DNA of 64,000 bases from Thioalkalivibrio sp. (GCA_007116035.1 SKJG01000067.1:1-64000); one strand, 5' to 3'; counted from the stretch's first letter, positions 30,463-41,005 are shown. Notes: a model not told the origin generated them from the letters alone. Program-made: numbers and translations.

Positions 30463-31116
30463 ATGCCACCCCCGAACCCGTCTGCCCCGTCGCTGTTGCT
30501 GCTCTCCGGCGGGATCGAGAGCGCTGCGTTGCTGTACCGACTTCGGCAGCTTGGGGAGCCCGTGCATGCCCTATGGGTCGACTATGGCCAGCGCAACGCC
30601 CGGCGCGAGCGGGCGGCAGCCGCGAGTCTCTCCGAGGCCTGTGGCACACCACTGCAGACGATGGACCTTTCGGGACTGCGTGATCACTTCACCCGCGAAT
30701 CCGAATGGGTAAGCCATGTCCCGCTGCCACAGCGCAATCTCGCGGTGCTCGCCCTGGCGGTCAACCTGGCCCAGCATCTCGGTGCCCGGCGCATTCTGCT
30801 CGCCCTGAACCGCGATGATCGCGAGCACGGCCCCGGGAGCCAGCCGGCCTTCCTGCAGGCCTTCACGAATCTTGCGGGGACGCTGGTGCCGGGTCTGGAG
30901 GTCCTCGCGCCCCTGCACGACCTGGACAAGGCGCAGGTCATTCGCAGTGCCGCGTCCACAGGCATCGACTGGACACGGACCTGGAGTTGCCTGCTCGATC
31001 GCCCGCAACACTGTGGCCGTTGCCCGCAGTGCGAGGCGCGACACGCCGCCTTCGCCGCCGCCGGCGTGGCCGACCCCACGGACTACCTTCAACCGCCAGA
31101 CCGCGGGGACCGGTGA
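30463..31116 (+). CDS. QueC-like PP-loop protein (divergent paralogue)
   Basis: SLLLLSGGIESAALLYRL PP-loop, WVDYGQRNARRE, C-X7-C-X2-C-X2-C zinc motif (CLLDRPQHCGRCPQC); second copy besides canonical queC at 38132. Confidence 0.8.
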   Translation: MPPPNPSAPSLLLLSGGIESAALLYRLRQLGEPVHALWVDYGQRNARRERAAAASLSEACGTPLQTMDLSGLRDHFTRESEWVSHVPLPQRNLAVLALAVNLAQHLGARRILLALNRDDREHGPGSQPAFLQAFTNLAGTLVPGLEVLAPLHDLDKAQVIRSAASTGIDWTRTWSCLLDRPQHCGRCPQCEARHAAFAAAGVADPTDYLQPPDRGDR

Positions 31117-31224
31117 CGCCCCTTCCCGTCCGAACGCGGGTTCGCATCGGTGGCGGGGCCGTGAAATCCGTGGACGTTCCCGTCGCATCGGACGATCCCG
31201 TCGGCATCGTGCCCACGGTCGCGA

Positions 31225-32694
31225 TTATTCCGCTGGCACCTGGCGGGACTGCGCAAACTGTCTTTCCACCTCGACGGAGGGACGGCTTGTCAGCCGGCTG
31301 ACGACGACAATCGCCACCGTTGCCAGTATGAAACCGGGAAGCAGTTCGTAGACATCGAAGACCCCACCAGACAGTTCCTTCCAGACGATGACCGTCAGCG
31401 CACCGACGACCATGCCGGCCAGGGCTCCGTTGCGGTTCATTCGCGACCAGTAGAGGGACAGGATGATCACCGGACCGAAGGCCGCGCCGAAACCACCCCA
31501 GGCGTAGGACACCAGGTCCAGCACCCCGGCCTCCGGGTCCATCGCGAGATACAGGGCAATGACCGAGACCCCGATGACGGCGGCACGGCTGATCCAGACG
31601 AGTTCCGTCGCGCCGGCACCACTGCGCACCATGCCGCGATAGAAGTCGTTGGTGATGGCACTGGCGGAGACAATCAGTTGGGAATCGATCGTACTCATGA
31701 TGGCGGCGAGGATGGCGGCCATCAGGATGCCGGCCACCCAGGGATTGAACAGCGCCCGGATCAGCTCGATCAGCACGGTTTCGCCATCGGCGATGGGTGC
31801 ATCCGCGAAGTAGGCAATCCCCAGATAACCCGTCGCGACCGCACCGATCAGCGCCAGCACCATCCAGCTCATGCCGATCAGCGTTGCGCGCGGGACATCA
31901 CGCTCGGAACGCAGCGCCATGAAGCGCGCCAGGATGTGCGGCTGGCCGAAATAGCCCAGACCCCAGGCCAGCAGCGAGATCATGCCCATGAAGGTCATGC
32001 CCTTGAGGATCGCCGTGTGGCTCGGGTCGACGCTGACCACTTCGATCTGGACACTGCCCCAGCCGCCCACCAGCACGACCACGAACATGGGCACGACCAG
32101 CAGTGTCAGGAACATCAGGATGCCCTGCAGGAAATCGGTCCAGCTGACCGCGAGAAAACCGCCGAGGAAGGTGTAGCTGATGATCACGATGGCACCGACC
32201 CATACCGCGGTCTGGTATTCCATCCCGAAGGAACTCTGGAACAGCAGCCCGCCGCCGACCAGGCCCGCCGAGATGTACAGGGTGAAGAACACCAGGATCA
32301 CCACCGCGGAGATGATGCGCAGCAGTCGGGAGCGGTCGCCGAAGCGGTGTTCGAGAAAGTCCGGAATGGTGAGGGAATCGTGCGCCAGGGCGGTGAAGCG
32401 CCGCAGCCGGCCGGCCACGAACACCCAGTTGAGAAAGGCTCCCACGACGAGTCCCACCCCGATCCAGAGTTCGCTCAGCCCGGAGACGTAGACCGCGCCC
32501 GGCAAACCCAGCAGCAGCCAGCCGCTCATGTCCGACGCCCCGGCACTCAGCGCCGCGACTCCGGGACCCAGGCTGCGCCCGCCGAGCACGTAATCCGAGA
32601 GGTTGCTCGTGCTGCGGTAGGCGATGATCCCGAGGACCAGCATCGCCGCCAGATAGGCGGCAAAGGTGGCGAGCGTCGGCAAGGGCATGTTCAT
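31225..32694 (-). CDS. putP: Sodium/proline symporter
   Basis: 489 aa SSS family: SNLSDYVLGGRSLGPGVAALSAGASDMSGWLLLGLPGAVY; next to putA. Confidence 0.93.
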   Translation of the reverse strand: MNMPLPTLATFAAYLAAMLVLGIIAYRSTSNLSDYVLGGRSLGPGVAALSAGASDMSGWLLLGLPGAVYVSGLSELWIGVGLVVGAFLNWVFVAGRLRRFTALAHDSLTIPDFLEHRFGDRSRLLRIISAVVILVFFTLYISAGLVGGGLLFQSSFGMEYQTAVWVGAIVIISYTFLGGFLAVSWTDFLQGILMFLTLLVVPMFVVVLVGGWGSVQIEVVSVDPSHTAILKGMTFMGMISLLAWGLGYFGQPHILARFMALRSERDVPRATLIGMSWMVLALIGAVATGYLGIAYFADAPIADGETVLIELIRALFNPWVAGILMAAILAAIMSTIDSQLIVSASAITNDFYRGMVRSGAGATELVWISRAAVIGVSVIALYLAMDPEAGVLDLVSYAWGGFGAAFGPVIILSLYWSRMNRNGALAGMVVGALTVIVWKELSGGVFDVYELLPGFILATVAIVVVSRLTSRPSVEVERQFAQSRQVPAE

Positions 32695-32795
32695 GAGGGA
32701 TTTCCTTGAGGTGGGCCTGCGACACGTGCGTGAGTGACACAGGAATCATGCGGCGTGTGGCAGCACACTAGCGGGCATCGATTGCCACCGGCAAG

Positions 32796-35700
32796 TCATG
32801 ACGCCCGGTCGGCAGCCGCGAGCAGGCTCGCATTGCCACCCGCCGCCGTGGTATCGATGCACAGGTGGCGCTCGACCACGTAGCGTTCCGGCGCGATCAC
32901 CGTGGTCTCCAGCGGGACGATGGGCCCCGAACGCCCTGCGAGAGCCATGCGCAGGGCGCGGGTCCATGAACCGGGGCCGGCAGCAGCGACCGCGACCACA
33001 CCGGTCATGGTCGCCAGGGCGTCGGCCGCCACCGTGCCGTCCAGCGCCCTCACCGGTGCGCCAGCATCGGCCAGGGATTGCGCCGCAGCCTGCGCATCCT
33101 GCGCGACGATCACGGCGGGACAACCCGCTCTCAGGGCCTGCACCGCCTGGGCCAGCGCGACCTCGCTCCCGGCACCCAGGCACAGCACCAGGCCCTTCGG
33201 ACGCAGGCCGAGGCGGTTGCTCTCGCCGGTGGGACCCGGCAGGGTCTGCGGGCTCATATCGAAGGCGGCCGCTGCCGCGAGGGCCTGGCGCAGCAGACCG
33301 TGGCATCCGGGCAGGGCCCGGCGCAGGACCTCGAGGCGGTCCGTGCGCGCCTCCCAAGTGCGGCCGTCCAGGCGATCGATCGCTCGCTGCAATGCCGTTG
33401 CGGGGATGTCCGCGTCCTGGGGTGCTTCCGTCGGCGCAGGGGGCGTCGTGGCGCGTCGCCCGAAACGCGGCAGGTACAGCGGTCCGCCCGCCTTGGGACC
33501 GGTCCCGGACAACCCCTCGCCGCCAAAGGGCTGGGAGCCGACGACGGCGCCGATCTGATTGCGGTTCACGTAGATGTTGCCGACCCGGATCCGATCGACG
33601 ACCTGCTGCACGCGGTCATCGATGCGGGTATGCAATCCGAAGGTGAGACCGTAGCCGCGGGCGTTGATGGCATCCACCACGTGATCGAGGTCGCGCGCCC
33701 GGAAGCGGGCCACGTGCAGCACGGGCCCGAAAATTTCGCGCTCCAGGTCCTCGATCCCGTCGACCCTGACCAGCGCCGGAGCGACGAAACGGCCAGTCCC
33801 GGGCACGGAGAGTGCCTTGATCGGCGTCCCGGCCTGCGCCCGCGCACGGATGTACCCTGCGATATCCTCCTGCGCCGCGGCATCGATCACCGGCGAGACG
33901 TCGGTGTCGGTCCGCCACGGGTCACCGATGACCAGGGCGTCCATCGCCCCCTGCAGCATCTCCAGCAACCGCGCCTCGGCCTCTTCCTGGACATACAGCA
34001 TGCGCAGCGCGGAACAGCGCTGGCCGGCGGACTGGAAGGCGGAGAGCAGAATGTCGCGCACGGCCTGTTCGGTCAGCGCCGTGCTGTCGACGATCATGGC
34101 ATTGAGGCCGCCGGTCTCGGCGATGAGCACGGCGTCCGGTCCTGCGTTCGCGGCGAGGCTGCGATGGATGATCTGCGCCACTTCGGTCGAACCGGTGAAA
34201 CAGACCCCGGCGATGCGCGGATCGGCCGTCAGTGACCCACCGACGCTCGGACCCTCCCCCGGCAGCAGCTGCAGTGCCGCCTTCGGCAGTCCCGCCTCTC
34301 GCATCAGGTCGACCGCCCGGGCCGCGATCAGCGGTGTCTGCTCGGCGGGCTTGGCCAGTACGGCGTTGCCCATGGCCAGGGCGGCGGCAATCTGGCCCGT
34401 GAAGATCGCCAGCGGGAAGTTCCACGGGCTAATGCAGACGAACACGCCGCGCGCGCAACTTGGATCTTCCGCTTCCAGACGGTCGGCCTCGGCAGCGTAG
34501 TAGCGAAGGAAGTCCACCGCCTCGCGGACCTCGGCCATGCCATCCTGGAGGGTCTTTCCGGCCTCGCGGCTGGCGATGGCGATCAGCTCCGCGACGTTCT
34601 GCTCGTAGAGATCCGCGACCCGGCGCAGGATGGCGGTGCGCTCCGCGACCGGTCGCGCCGACCAGTCCGCGAATCCGTCCTGCGCCGCCTCCAGCGCGAG
34701 GGCCACCTCATCCGCGGTTGCATCGCGGACCGTGCCCACGATCCGGGCTGGATCCCCCGGCGCTACCACGGCCCGTCCCGAGTCCGCCGGTGGACCGCCG
34801 CTCGCCAGCATCGGCCCCGCGACCCAGCGCGCATCGGAGAAGGCATCGCGTGCAGCAATCAACGGCCGGCTGGACGCGGGTTCGTGGATGCGGAAGCCGC
34901 GGGAATTGCGTCGCTGTGGCATGAACAGATCGGGTGGCCGCCGAATGGCCGGGTTGCTCACCGCATCGCCCAGCGCCTGCAGTCGGGCCACCGGATCACG
35001 GGCAATCTCGGCTGGAGTGATGCTGGGATCGACCACTTGGTTGACGAAGGAACTGTTGGCGCCGTTCTCGAGCAGTCGGCGCACCAGGTAGGCCAGGAGA
35101 TCGCGATGTGCCCCTACCGGTGCGTAGATGCGACAGTGCGCGCCGCGCGACTCGCGCACGATGGCGTGCAGCGACTCCCCCATGCCGTGCAGGCGCTGGA
35201 ATTCGAAGCGGTCCATGTCGTCGCCGGCCATGGCGAGGACAGCCGCGCAGGTATGCGCGTTGTGGGTCGCGAACTGCGGGTAGATGCGGTCGCGCCGTTC
35301 CAGCAGCATGCGCACGCAGGCCATGTAGCTGACATCGGTGCTCACCTTGCGCGTAAAGACTGGAAAGTGCTCGATGCCCAATTCCTGGGCCAGCTTGATC
35401 TCGGTATCCCAGTAAGCCCCCTTGACCAGCCTGACCATGATACGGCGATCCAGCCTCCCGGCGAGTTCGTACAGGAATTCGATCACCGGCGCAGCGCGGC
35501 GGCCGTAGGCCTGCACCACCACGCCGAAGCCGTCCCAGCCGGCCAGTTGCGGGTCATCCAGCAGCGCCTCGATGACATCCAGCGACAGTTCGAGGCGGTC
35601 CTGCTCCTCGGCATCGATGTTGAAACCGATTCCGGCGGCGGCCGCCTGCCGCGCCAGTTCCCGGGCCCGCGGCAGGAGTTCGGCCATGACCGTGGAACGA

Positions 35701-36476
35701 TGGGTTGTCTCGTAGCGTGGATGCAGGGCCGAGAGCTTGACCGAAATGCCCGGGCTCGACCGCACATCGGCCTTTGTCTGATGTCCGATGACAGCGATCG
35801 CCCGGGCATAGGCGGCGTGGTACCGCATAGCATCGGCATCGGTGCGCGCGGCCTCGCCAAGCATGTCGTACGAGAAGGTGTAGCCCTGGACCTCGCGCTC
35901 ACGGGCATTGCGCAGTCCCTGTTCGATGGTCTCGCCGAGCACGAACTGCCGGGCCAGCAACTTCATCGACTGGGCGACCGCGGCCCGCACCAGGGGTTCG
36001 CCGACGCGGCGGATCAGGCCGCGCAGGGCAGCGACGGGTTGTTGCGGATGGGCGCCCAGGACCTTGCCGGTGAGCATCAGGGCCCAGGTCGAGGCGTTCA
36101 CCAGCGACGAGGAGGAATGCCCGAGATGAGCCCCCCAGTCGGACGGCTCGATCTTGTCCTGGATCAGCTCGTCGATCGTCTCGGCATCCGGGACCCGCAA
36201 CAAGGCCTCGGCCAGGCACATCAACCCGACACCCTCCGCAGTCGAGAGCCCGTACTCGGCGAGAAAGCTCTCCATCATCGAGGGGGTGGTCTCGGAACGC
36301 ACGCGCTCCACCAGATGTGCCCCGGTAGCGGCGATGGCCTCCCGGGCGGCCTCATCCAGCTGCAGCCGTTCCAGCAACGCGCGCAAAATGTCGGCCTCGG
36401 CCGCGTCGAAGCAAGCGCGTATCCGCTTTCGTCCATCGGAACGGGTGGTCTGCGCGGTGTGTTCGAGTGGCTTCAT
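32796..36476 (-). CDS. putA: Bifunctional proline dehydrogenase / P5C dehydrogenase PutA (no N-terminal RHH domain)
   Basis: PRODH region (RLVKGAYWDTEIK), ALDH region (ISPWNFPLAIFTGQIAAALAMGN, FTGSTEVAQ, SAGQRCSALR), C-terminal extension; start MKPLEHTAQTTRSDGRKR. Confidence 0.94.
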   Translation of the reverse strand: MKPLEHTAQTTRSDGRKRIRACFDAAEADILRALLERLQLDEAAREAIAATGAHLVERVRSETTPSMMESFLAEYGLSTAEGVGLMCLAEALLRVPDAETIDELIQDKIEPSDWGAHLGHSSSSLVNASTWALMLTGKVLGAHPQQPVAALRGLIRRVGEPLVRAAVAQSMKLLARQFVLGETIEQGLRNAREREVQGYTFSYDMLGEAARTDADAMRYHAAYARAIAVIGHQTKADVRSSPGISVKLSALHPRYETTHRSTVMAELLPRARELARQAAAAGIGFNIDAEEQDRLELSLDVIEALLDDPQLAGWDGFGVVVQAYGRRAAPVIEFLYELAGRLDRRIMVRLVKGAYWDTEIKLAQELGIEHFPVFTRKVSTDVSYMACVRMLLERRDRIYPQFATHNAHTCAAVLAMAGDDMDRFEFQRLHGMGESLHAIVRESRGAHCRIYAPVGAHRDLLAYLVRRLLENGANSSFVNQVVDPSITPAEIARDPVARLQALGDAVSNPAIRRPPDLFMPQRRNSRGFRIHEPASSRPLIAARDAFSDARWVAGPMLASGGPPADSGRAVVAPGDPARIVGTVRDATADEVALALEAAQDGFADWSARPVAERTAILRRVADLYEQNVAELIAIASREAGKTLQDGMAEVREAVDFLRYYAAEADRLEAEDPSCARGVFVCISPWNFPLAIFTGQIAAALAMGNAVLAKPAEQTPLIAARAVDLMREAGLPKAALQLLPGEGPSVGGSLTADPRIAGVCFTGSTEVAQIIHRSLAANAGPDAVLIAETGGLNAMIVDSTALTEQAVRDILLSAFQSAGQRCSALRMLYVQEEAEARLLEMLQGAMDALVIGDPWRTDTDVSPVIDAAAQEDIAGYIRARAQAGTPIKALSVPGTGRFVAPALVRVDGIEDLEREIFGPVLHVARFRARDLDHVVDAINARGYGLTFGLHTRIDDRVQQVVDRIRVGNIYVNRNQIGAVVGSQPFGGEGLSGTGPKAGGPLYLPRFGRRATTPPAPTEAPQDADIPATALQRAIDRLDGRTWEARTDRLEVLRRALPGCHGLLRQALAAAAAFDMSPQTLPGPTGESNRLGLRPKGLVLCLGAGSEVALAQAVQALRAGCPAVIVAQDAQAAAQSLADAGAPVRALDGTVAADALATMTGVVAVAAAGPGSWTRALRMALAGRSGPIVPLETTVIAPERYVVERHLCIDTTAAGGNASLLAAADRAS

Positions 36477-36609
36477 GGTTCCCCCGAAGCAATGGCGGAC
36501 CGGGTGCGCCCACGGCTTCAGTTTGGTCAGAACGGCGTCGGACGTGCAATTTCCCGGGCACCGGGACGTGCGGCCGCCGATCGCGATGCTGGAATCCGGA
36601 TGCCCAAAC

Positions 36610-36634
36610 GAAAAAAGGCCCTCCGAAGAGGGCC
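36610..36634 (-). terminator. Rho-independent terminator, minus strand
   Basis: GGCCCTC-CGAA-GAGGGCC with AAAAAA at 36611-36616 (U-tract on minus transcript). Confidence 0.75.
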
Positions 36635-36882
36635 CCGCTATCATCGAACGCTGACGATCAGTTCGAGAAGAAACGTACCTGCGGGTCAGCCATGTAGGCC
36701 CCGACTTCTTCCGGGTTCGCTGGGGTGATGCCGTCAAGCAGATCGGCCTCGGTGGAGTCCGTGTTCGGCAGGGAGATTGCGCACGTCTCGACGGTGGTGG
36801 GCTCCCATCGGTCTTGACGCTGCCGACCCGCTACCCGCCAGACAACAGCGCGCGGCCGGACCGGCATTGTGGGCTGCCGGGC

Positions 36883-37209
36883 TTACCGATCGTCGGGTGT
36901 CCCGGCCGGCGACTCCGGTTCCATGGCATCTTCATCGGGTGACATTTGCATATCGCCCTCCGGCGCCCTGGGAGTACCCATACCATCCTCGGGCGTTGGG
37001 GCACCCATACCATCGCCCTCAGCGGGCGGGGCCTCCATGCTCTCGTCTGGCGGTGGCGCTTGCTCCGTCGGCGGGAGCCACTCCTCTTGCTGCTGTTCCA
37101 TTCCTGGTTCATCAGCGGGTTCGAATGGCTCGTCCACCTCCGCGCAACCCACTAGCAGGGCGAGCGGAGCTGCGGCGAGCAGTCCCAGTGTCTTCTTCAC
37201 GTGTCGCAT
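36883..37209 (-). CDS. Pro/Glu-rich hypothetical lipoprotein
   Basis: MRHVKKTLGLLAAAPLALLVGCAEVDEPFEP...: lipobox LLVGC followed by acidic, Met/Pro-rich low-complexity sequence. Confidence 0.65.
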   Translation of the reverse strand: MRHVKKTLGLLAAAPLALLVGCAEVDEPFEPADEPGMEQQQEEWLPPTEQAPPPDESMEAPPAEGDGMGAPTPEDGMGTPRAPEGDMQMSPDEDAMEPESPAGTPDDR

Positions 37210-37603
37210 ATCGGAACCCCTGTTCGCTTGGTGAAATCGCTCCCTTCCCTTCGCACGCGACATGCCAAGTGAACTCGCGGATTTAAACTGTGCGCTTGGA
37301 CAATGACTTATGCATCGAGTCGCGGCACTTCCGGGGCCGTCGGAGGCCGAATCGAACGTATCGTCGCGACACACTGAGTCACTCTGGCAGTGTCAGAACG
37401 ACACTGTGCGACTTCCTTCGAGCCATGAGCCCTTATGGTCACGCCGGTCCATGTACGTATCCAGCAGGACCTCGGCAGCCCCAGAGCGGGCAAGGCTGCC
37501 ATGCTCGTCGATCCTGTTCGGTTTTGAATCGCGCTCGCCGGTACCGGCTTCAAGGTTCCGCGTTCGGAACCCCAGGCCACGGGATGAACGGGCGACGGCA
37601 GCT

Positions 37604-37825
37604 TCAGCCGAGAAATCGCCGCACGATCTGGAACACAACGCTCACGACGATCGAAACGATCACCATCGAAGTGATTGGGATCAATACGCGTGTGTTCTCA
37701 CCCTCGATCCGGAGGTCTCCGGGGAGCCGCCCGAACCAGTCGAGCAGACCGGCCATGTACAGCAGTCCGGCGCCGACCAGCGCAAGACCGATGAAGACGA
37801 GTACGACACCGGGGGAAAGATTCAT
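37604..37825 (-). CDS. DUF2905-family small membrane protein
   Basis: 73 aa, two TM segments with LLDWFGRLPGDLRIEGENTRVLIPITSM between them. Confidence 0.85.
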   Translation of the reverse strand: MNLSPGVVLVFIGLALVGAGLLYMAGLLDWFGRLPGDLRIEGENTRVLIPITSMVIVSIVVSVVFQIVRRFLG

Positions 37826-37970
37826 TGCGTCATGCGTGTCGAGTCGGGGGCGTGAGCTCGACGTTGTCCTAGCCTAGCCAGCATTCTGCGCGAAGCAACC
37901 CGGGCGGCCTCAAGGCCGCTTGTGCCGAGGCTCGTTCGCTGGCGATTACAGCGCAAGTAACTGGTTTTAT

Positions 37971-38046
37971 TGGTGGGTCGTGTTGGGCTCGAACCAACGA
38001 CCAATGGATTAAAAGTCCAGTGCTCTACCAACTGAGCTAACGACCC
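37971..38046 (-). tRNA. tRNA-Lys(TTT)
   Basis: 76 nt: GGGTCGTTAGCTCAGTTGGTAGAGCACTGGACTTTTAATCCATTGGTCGTTGGTTCGAGCCCAACACGACCCACCA. Confidence 0.97.
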
Positions 38047-38131
38047 GCATTGAAGGGTGCATAGTCTACGGCCTGAACCGGAAAACGCAAGCAAGGGGCC
38101 CGTCCGGGACGCCTGAGGCCGGCCGGCAGGT

Positions 38132-38866
38132 TCATGGCACCGGGCCGCGGCCCGGCTGATAACGGGTCGGATCGGTGACGCCCGCGGCCTGGAACCCGGC
38201 CTGCCGGATTCGGCAGCTGTCACAGAGGCCGCAGGCGCGGCCGTCGGCATCGGCCTGGTAGCAGCTGATCGTCGTGGCATAGTCCAGCCCATGGGCGAGC
38301 CCCTGGCGGATGATCTCACCCTTGGTCAGCGCGATCAGCGGGGCGTGGATGCGAAAGCGCTGACCCTCGACCCCGGCGCGGGTCGCCAGGTTCGCCAGTG
38401 CCTCGAAGCCCTCGATGAAGGCCGGGCGACAGTCCGGATAGCCGGAGTAGTCCACCGCGTTGGCGCCAATGAAGATATCGCGCAGATCCAGGGCCTCGGC
38501 GAGCCCGAGGGCCAGCGAGAGCAGCGTGGTGTTCCGTGCCGGCACATAGGTCACCGGGATCCCCTCCCCGGGACTCTCCGGAACGGTCAACCCAGGATCG
38601 GTGAGTGCCGAGCCGCCGATTGCACCCAGATCGACACGGACCACCCGGTGACTCGCCGTACCGAGCGCTCCTGCGACTTCCCGGGCCGCGTTCAATTCGA
38701 CGCGATGACGCTGCCCGTAGTCGACGCTCAGGGCATGACAGGCATAACCCTGGGCTCGGGCCAGGGCAAGGCAAGTCGCGGAGTCCAGCCCGCCGGACAG
38801 CAGGACGACGGCGGCCTTCCCGGCTTCCGGCGCCGCCACTTCCGATGGCTCAACGGCCCGGGACAT
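38132..38866 (-). CDS. queC: 7-cyano-7-deazaguanine synthase QueC
   Basis: [19 protein letters not shown]-loop, [10 protein letters not shown]9CXXCXXC zinc motif; next to queE. Confidence 0.95.
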   Translation of the reverse strand: MSRAVEPSEVAAPEAGKAAVVLLSGGLDSATCLALARAQGYACHALSVDYGQRHRVELNAAREVAGALGTASHRVVRVDLGAIGGSALTDPGLTVPESPGEGIPVTYVPARNTTLLSLALGLAEALDLRDIFIGANAVDYSGYPDCRPAFIEGFEALANLATRAGVEGQRFRIHAPLIALTKGEIIRQGLAHGLDYATTISCYQADADGRACGLCDSCRIRQAGFQAAGVTDPTRYQPGRGPVP

Positions 38867-39542
38867 CGCCCCACAGAAGCTTGTGCAGCTGCAGCTGGAA
38901 CCGTACCGGAGCCCGTGCCTCCACGATCCAGTCGGCCAGTAGCCGCGGCTCCAGCTCACCATGCACCGGGGAAAACAGCACATCGACCCCCGTCGGCATC
39001 GGGCGCCTCTCCAACAGGGCCAGAGCCCAGTCGAAGTCGGCGCGGCCGGCCAACACCACCTTGATCTGATCGCCCGGCTTCAACTGCCCGAGATTTTCCA
39101 GGCGGTTGCGCGCGACCTCGCCGGAACCCGGAGCCTTCAGGTCCATCACGATGTTCACGCGCCGGTCCACCGATCCGAGGTCGAGCGCCCCGCTGGTCTC
39201 TAGCGAGACGTTCAGCCCGCGATCGCAGAGTTCCTGCAGCAAGGGCAGACTGCCGGGCTGCGCCAGGGGCTCACCGCCGGTCACACAGACATGGCGAACA
39301 CCGAAGTCTTGCACCGCCTTCAGCACCTGGTCCAGGCTGAACGACTCTCCGCCGCTGAAGCTGTACTCGGTATCACACCAACGGCAGCGCAGCGGGCAAC
39401 CGGTCAGACGCACGAAGACGGTCGGCCAGCCCACCTGCGCGGCCTCTCCCTGCAGGGACAGAAAGATCTCCGTGATCCGCACCCGGTCGGCGGCCGCCGA
39501 CGGACGCGCCTGGCGCGAGGCGGTTGCTGCGGCAACCGTCAT
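38850..39542 (-). CDS. queE: 7-carboxy-7-deazaguanine synthase QueE
   Basis: 230 aa radical [44 protein letters not shown]. Confidence 0.95.
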   Translation of the reverse strand: MTVAAATASRQARPSAAADRVRITEIFLSLQGEAAQVGWPTVFVRLTGCPLRCRWCDTEYSFSGGESFSLDQVLKAVQDFGVRHVCVTGGEPLAQPGSLPLLQELCDRGLNVSLETSGALDLGSVDRRVNIVMDLKAPGSGEVARNRLENLGQLKPGDQIKVVLAGRADFDWALALLERRPMPTGVDVLFSPVHGELEPRLLADWIVEARAPVRFQLQLHKLLWGDVPGR

Positions 39543-40336
39543 CGGCCGTCCAGACGGCGCAGTCGATCCTGCGCCAAACGCGAGAGCGTGGTGCCGGGAT
39601 GTCCGGCAACGACCGCTTCCAGTGCCTCGCGAGCCGCTTCGGCTTCACCGAGTTCGAAGTGCGAGTAGCCGATCTTGAGCAGGGCATCGGCAGCCTTGTC
39701 ACTATCGGGGAAGCGCGAACGCACCGCCTCGAAATCGACCAGCGCTCCCTCGTAGTCGCCGCTTGCATACTTCGCCTCCGCCAGCCAGTAGAGCGCATTC
39801 GCGGAGTAGACGCCATCCGGATACCGCTCCATGAAACGCTCGAGCCGTGTGATCGCCTCGCCGTAATCGCCACTCATCAGGAGGTCGAAGGCGGCCTCAT
39901 AGGCCGTCTGTTCGTCCGCATCGGGCAAGGGTTCGTCCGTACCCCGCAGCGGCTCCGGCTCGGGCGCCCGGCGGGCCGCAGCGCCGCCCTCGACCAGGGC
40001 AAGCCGCTCGTCGAGATTGCGGAACTGGTCACGCTGGCGCGCCTGTAGGTTCCGCAGGTCGTTCCCCATCTGTTCAACCTGCCCGCGCAGTTGGCGCACC
40101 TCCGCCTGTAGCGCATCCATTCCCTGCAGCATGTCGGTGAGCACACCGGAATCGAGCATCCGCTGCACGCGATCGAGGCGCATCTCCACCACCTGCAGCT
40201 GGTGCTGGGTGACGACGGTCGAGGGGCCGGACTGCGCCCAGGAAGCGGGCGTGGCAAGGAGGATTCCAAGGGCGAGCAGGATGCCGGCGGCCTCGCGCAT
40301 GCGTCGGCTCCGCAGGGATTCAAGCGCGGTGTTCAT
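39539..40336 (-). CDS. cpoB: Cell division coordinator CpoB (YbgF), TPR
   Basis: 265 aa, signal peptide, coiled coil, C-terminal TPRs (AYEAAFDLLMSGDYGEAITRLERFMERYPDGVYSANALYWLAE), downstream of pal. Confidence 0.93.
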   Translation of the reverse strand: MNTALESLRSRRMREAAGILLALGILLATPASWAQSGPSTVVTQHQLQVVEMRLDRVQRMLDSGVLTDMLQGMDALQAEVRQLRGQVEQMGNDLRNLQARQRDQFRNLDERLALVEGGAAARRAPEPEPLRGTDEPLPDADEQTAYEAAFDLLMSGDYGEAITRLERFMERYPDGVYSANALYWLAEAKYASGDYEGALVDFEAVRSRFPDSDKAADALLKIGYSHFELGEAEAAREALEAVVAGHPGTTLSRLAQDRLRRLDGR

Positions 40337-40401
40337 AATGACCTCCTCATGCGGGGGAATTGCGAGGACGGAGGTGCCAATCCGTCCCCGCTGCGGTCCC
40401 T

Positions 40402-40965
40402 TCAGCGCCGTACGTCGTACACCAACTCGACACGCCGGTTGCGCGCCCAGGATTCCTCGGTCTGGGTGAAGGCCACCGGCATCTCCTCGCCATAGCTGAC
40501 CACATCCAGTTGCGTGTCGCGGGCGCCGTTCAGGTTCATGATTCGGCGTACCGCCTGGGCGCGGCGTTCACCGAGCGCAAGGTTGTACTCACGGGTTCCA
40601 CGCTCGTCGGTGTGACCCTCGAGACGCAACCGTGCGCCGGGGTTCTGGGACAGGTACCGCGAATGCGCTTCCAGCATCGGAATGAACTCCGACCGCACCG
40701 TGTCGCGGTCGAAATCAAAATACACCAGGCGCTCGGCCAACGGGCTCTGCGGATCATCCAGGGGATCAACCCGCAGATCGCGGTCGACCCCCAGTCCCCG
40801 CGCCTCGGCCTCGCGGCGGGCTCGCTCGGCCGCCTCCGCCTCGGCAGCCGCAACCTCCATGGCCTGCCGCTCGGCCTCGGTGAGATCGCGCTTGGGCTGG
40901 GCGCAGGCCGCCAGCAAACCGGCCATCAGGAGAACCAAACCCCAACGAATCGTTGCATTCATCAA
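40402..40965 (-). CDS. pal: Peptidoglycan-associated lipoprotein Pal
   Basis: Lipobox LLAAC; OmpA motif RLRLEGHTDERGTREYNLALGERRAQAV. Confidence 0.96.
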   Translation of the reverse strand: MMNATIRWGLVLLMAGLLAACAQPKRDLTEAERQAMEVAAAEAEAAERARREAEARGLGVDRDLRVDPLDDPQSPLAERLVYFDFDRDTVRSEFIPMLEAHSRYLSQNPGARLRLEGHTDERGTREYNLALGERRAQAVRRIMNLNGARDTQLDVVSYGEEMPVAFTQTEESWARNRRVELVYDVRR

Positions 40966-41005
40966 TGTATCCTCAAAAGGCGTTCAAGTTGGATCAAATG
41001 GGAAA

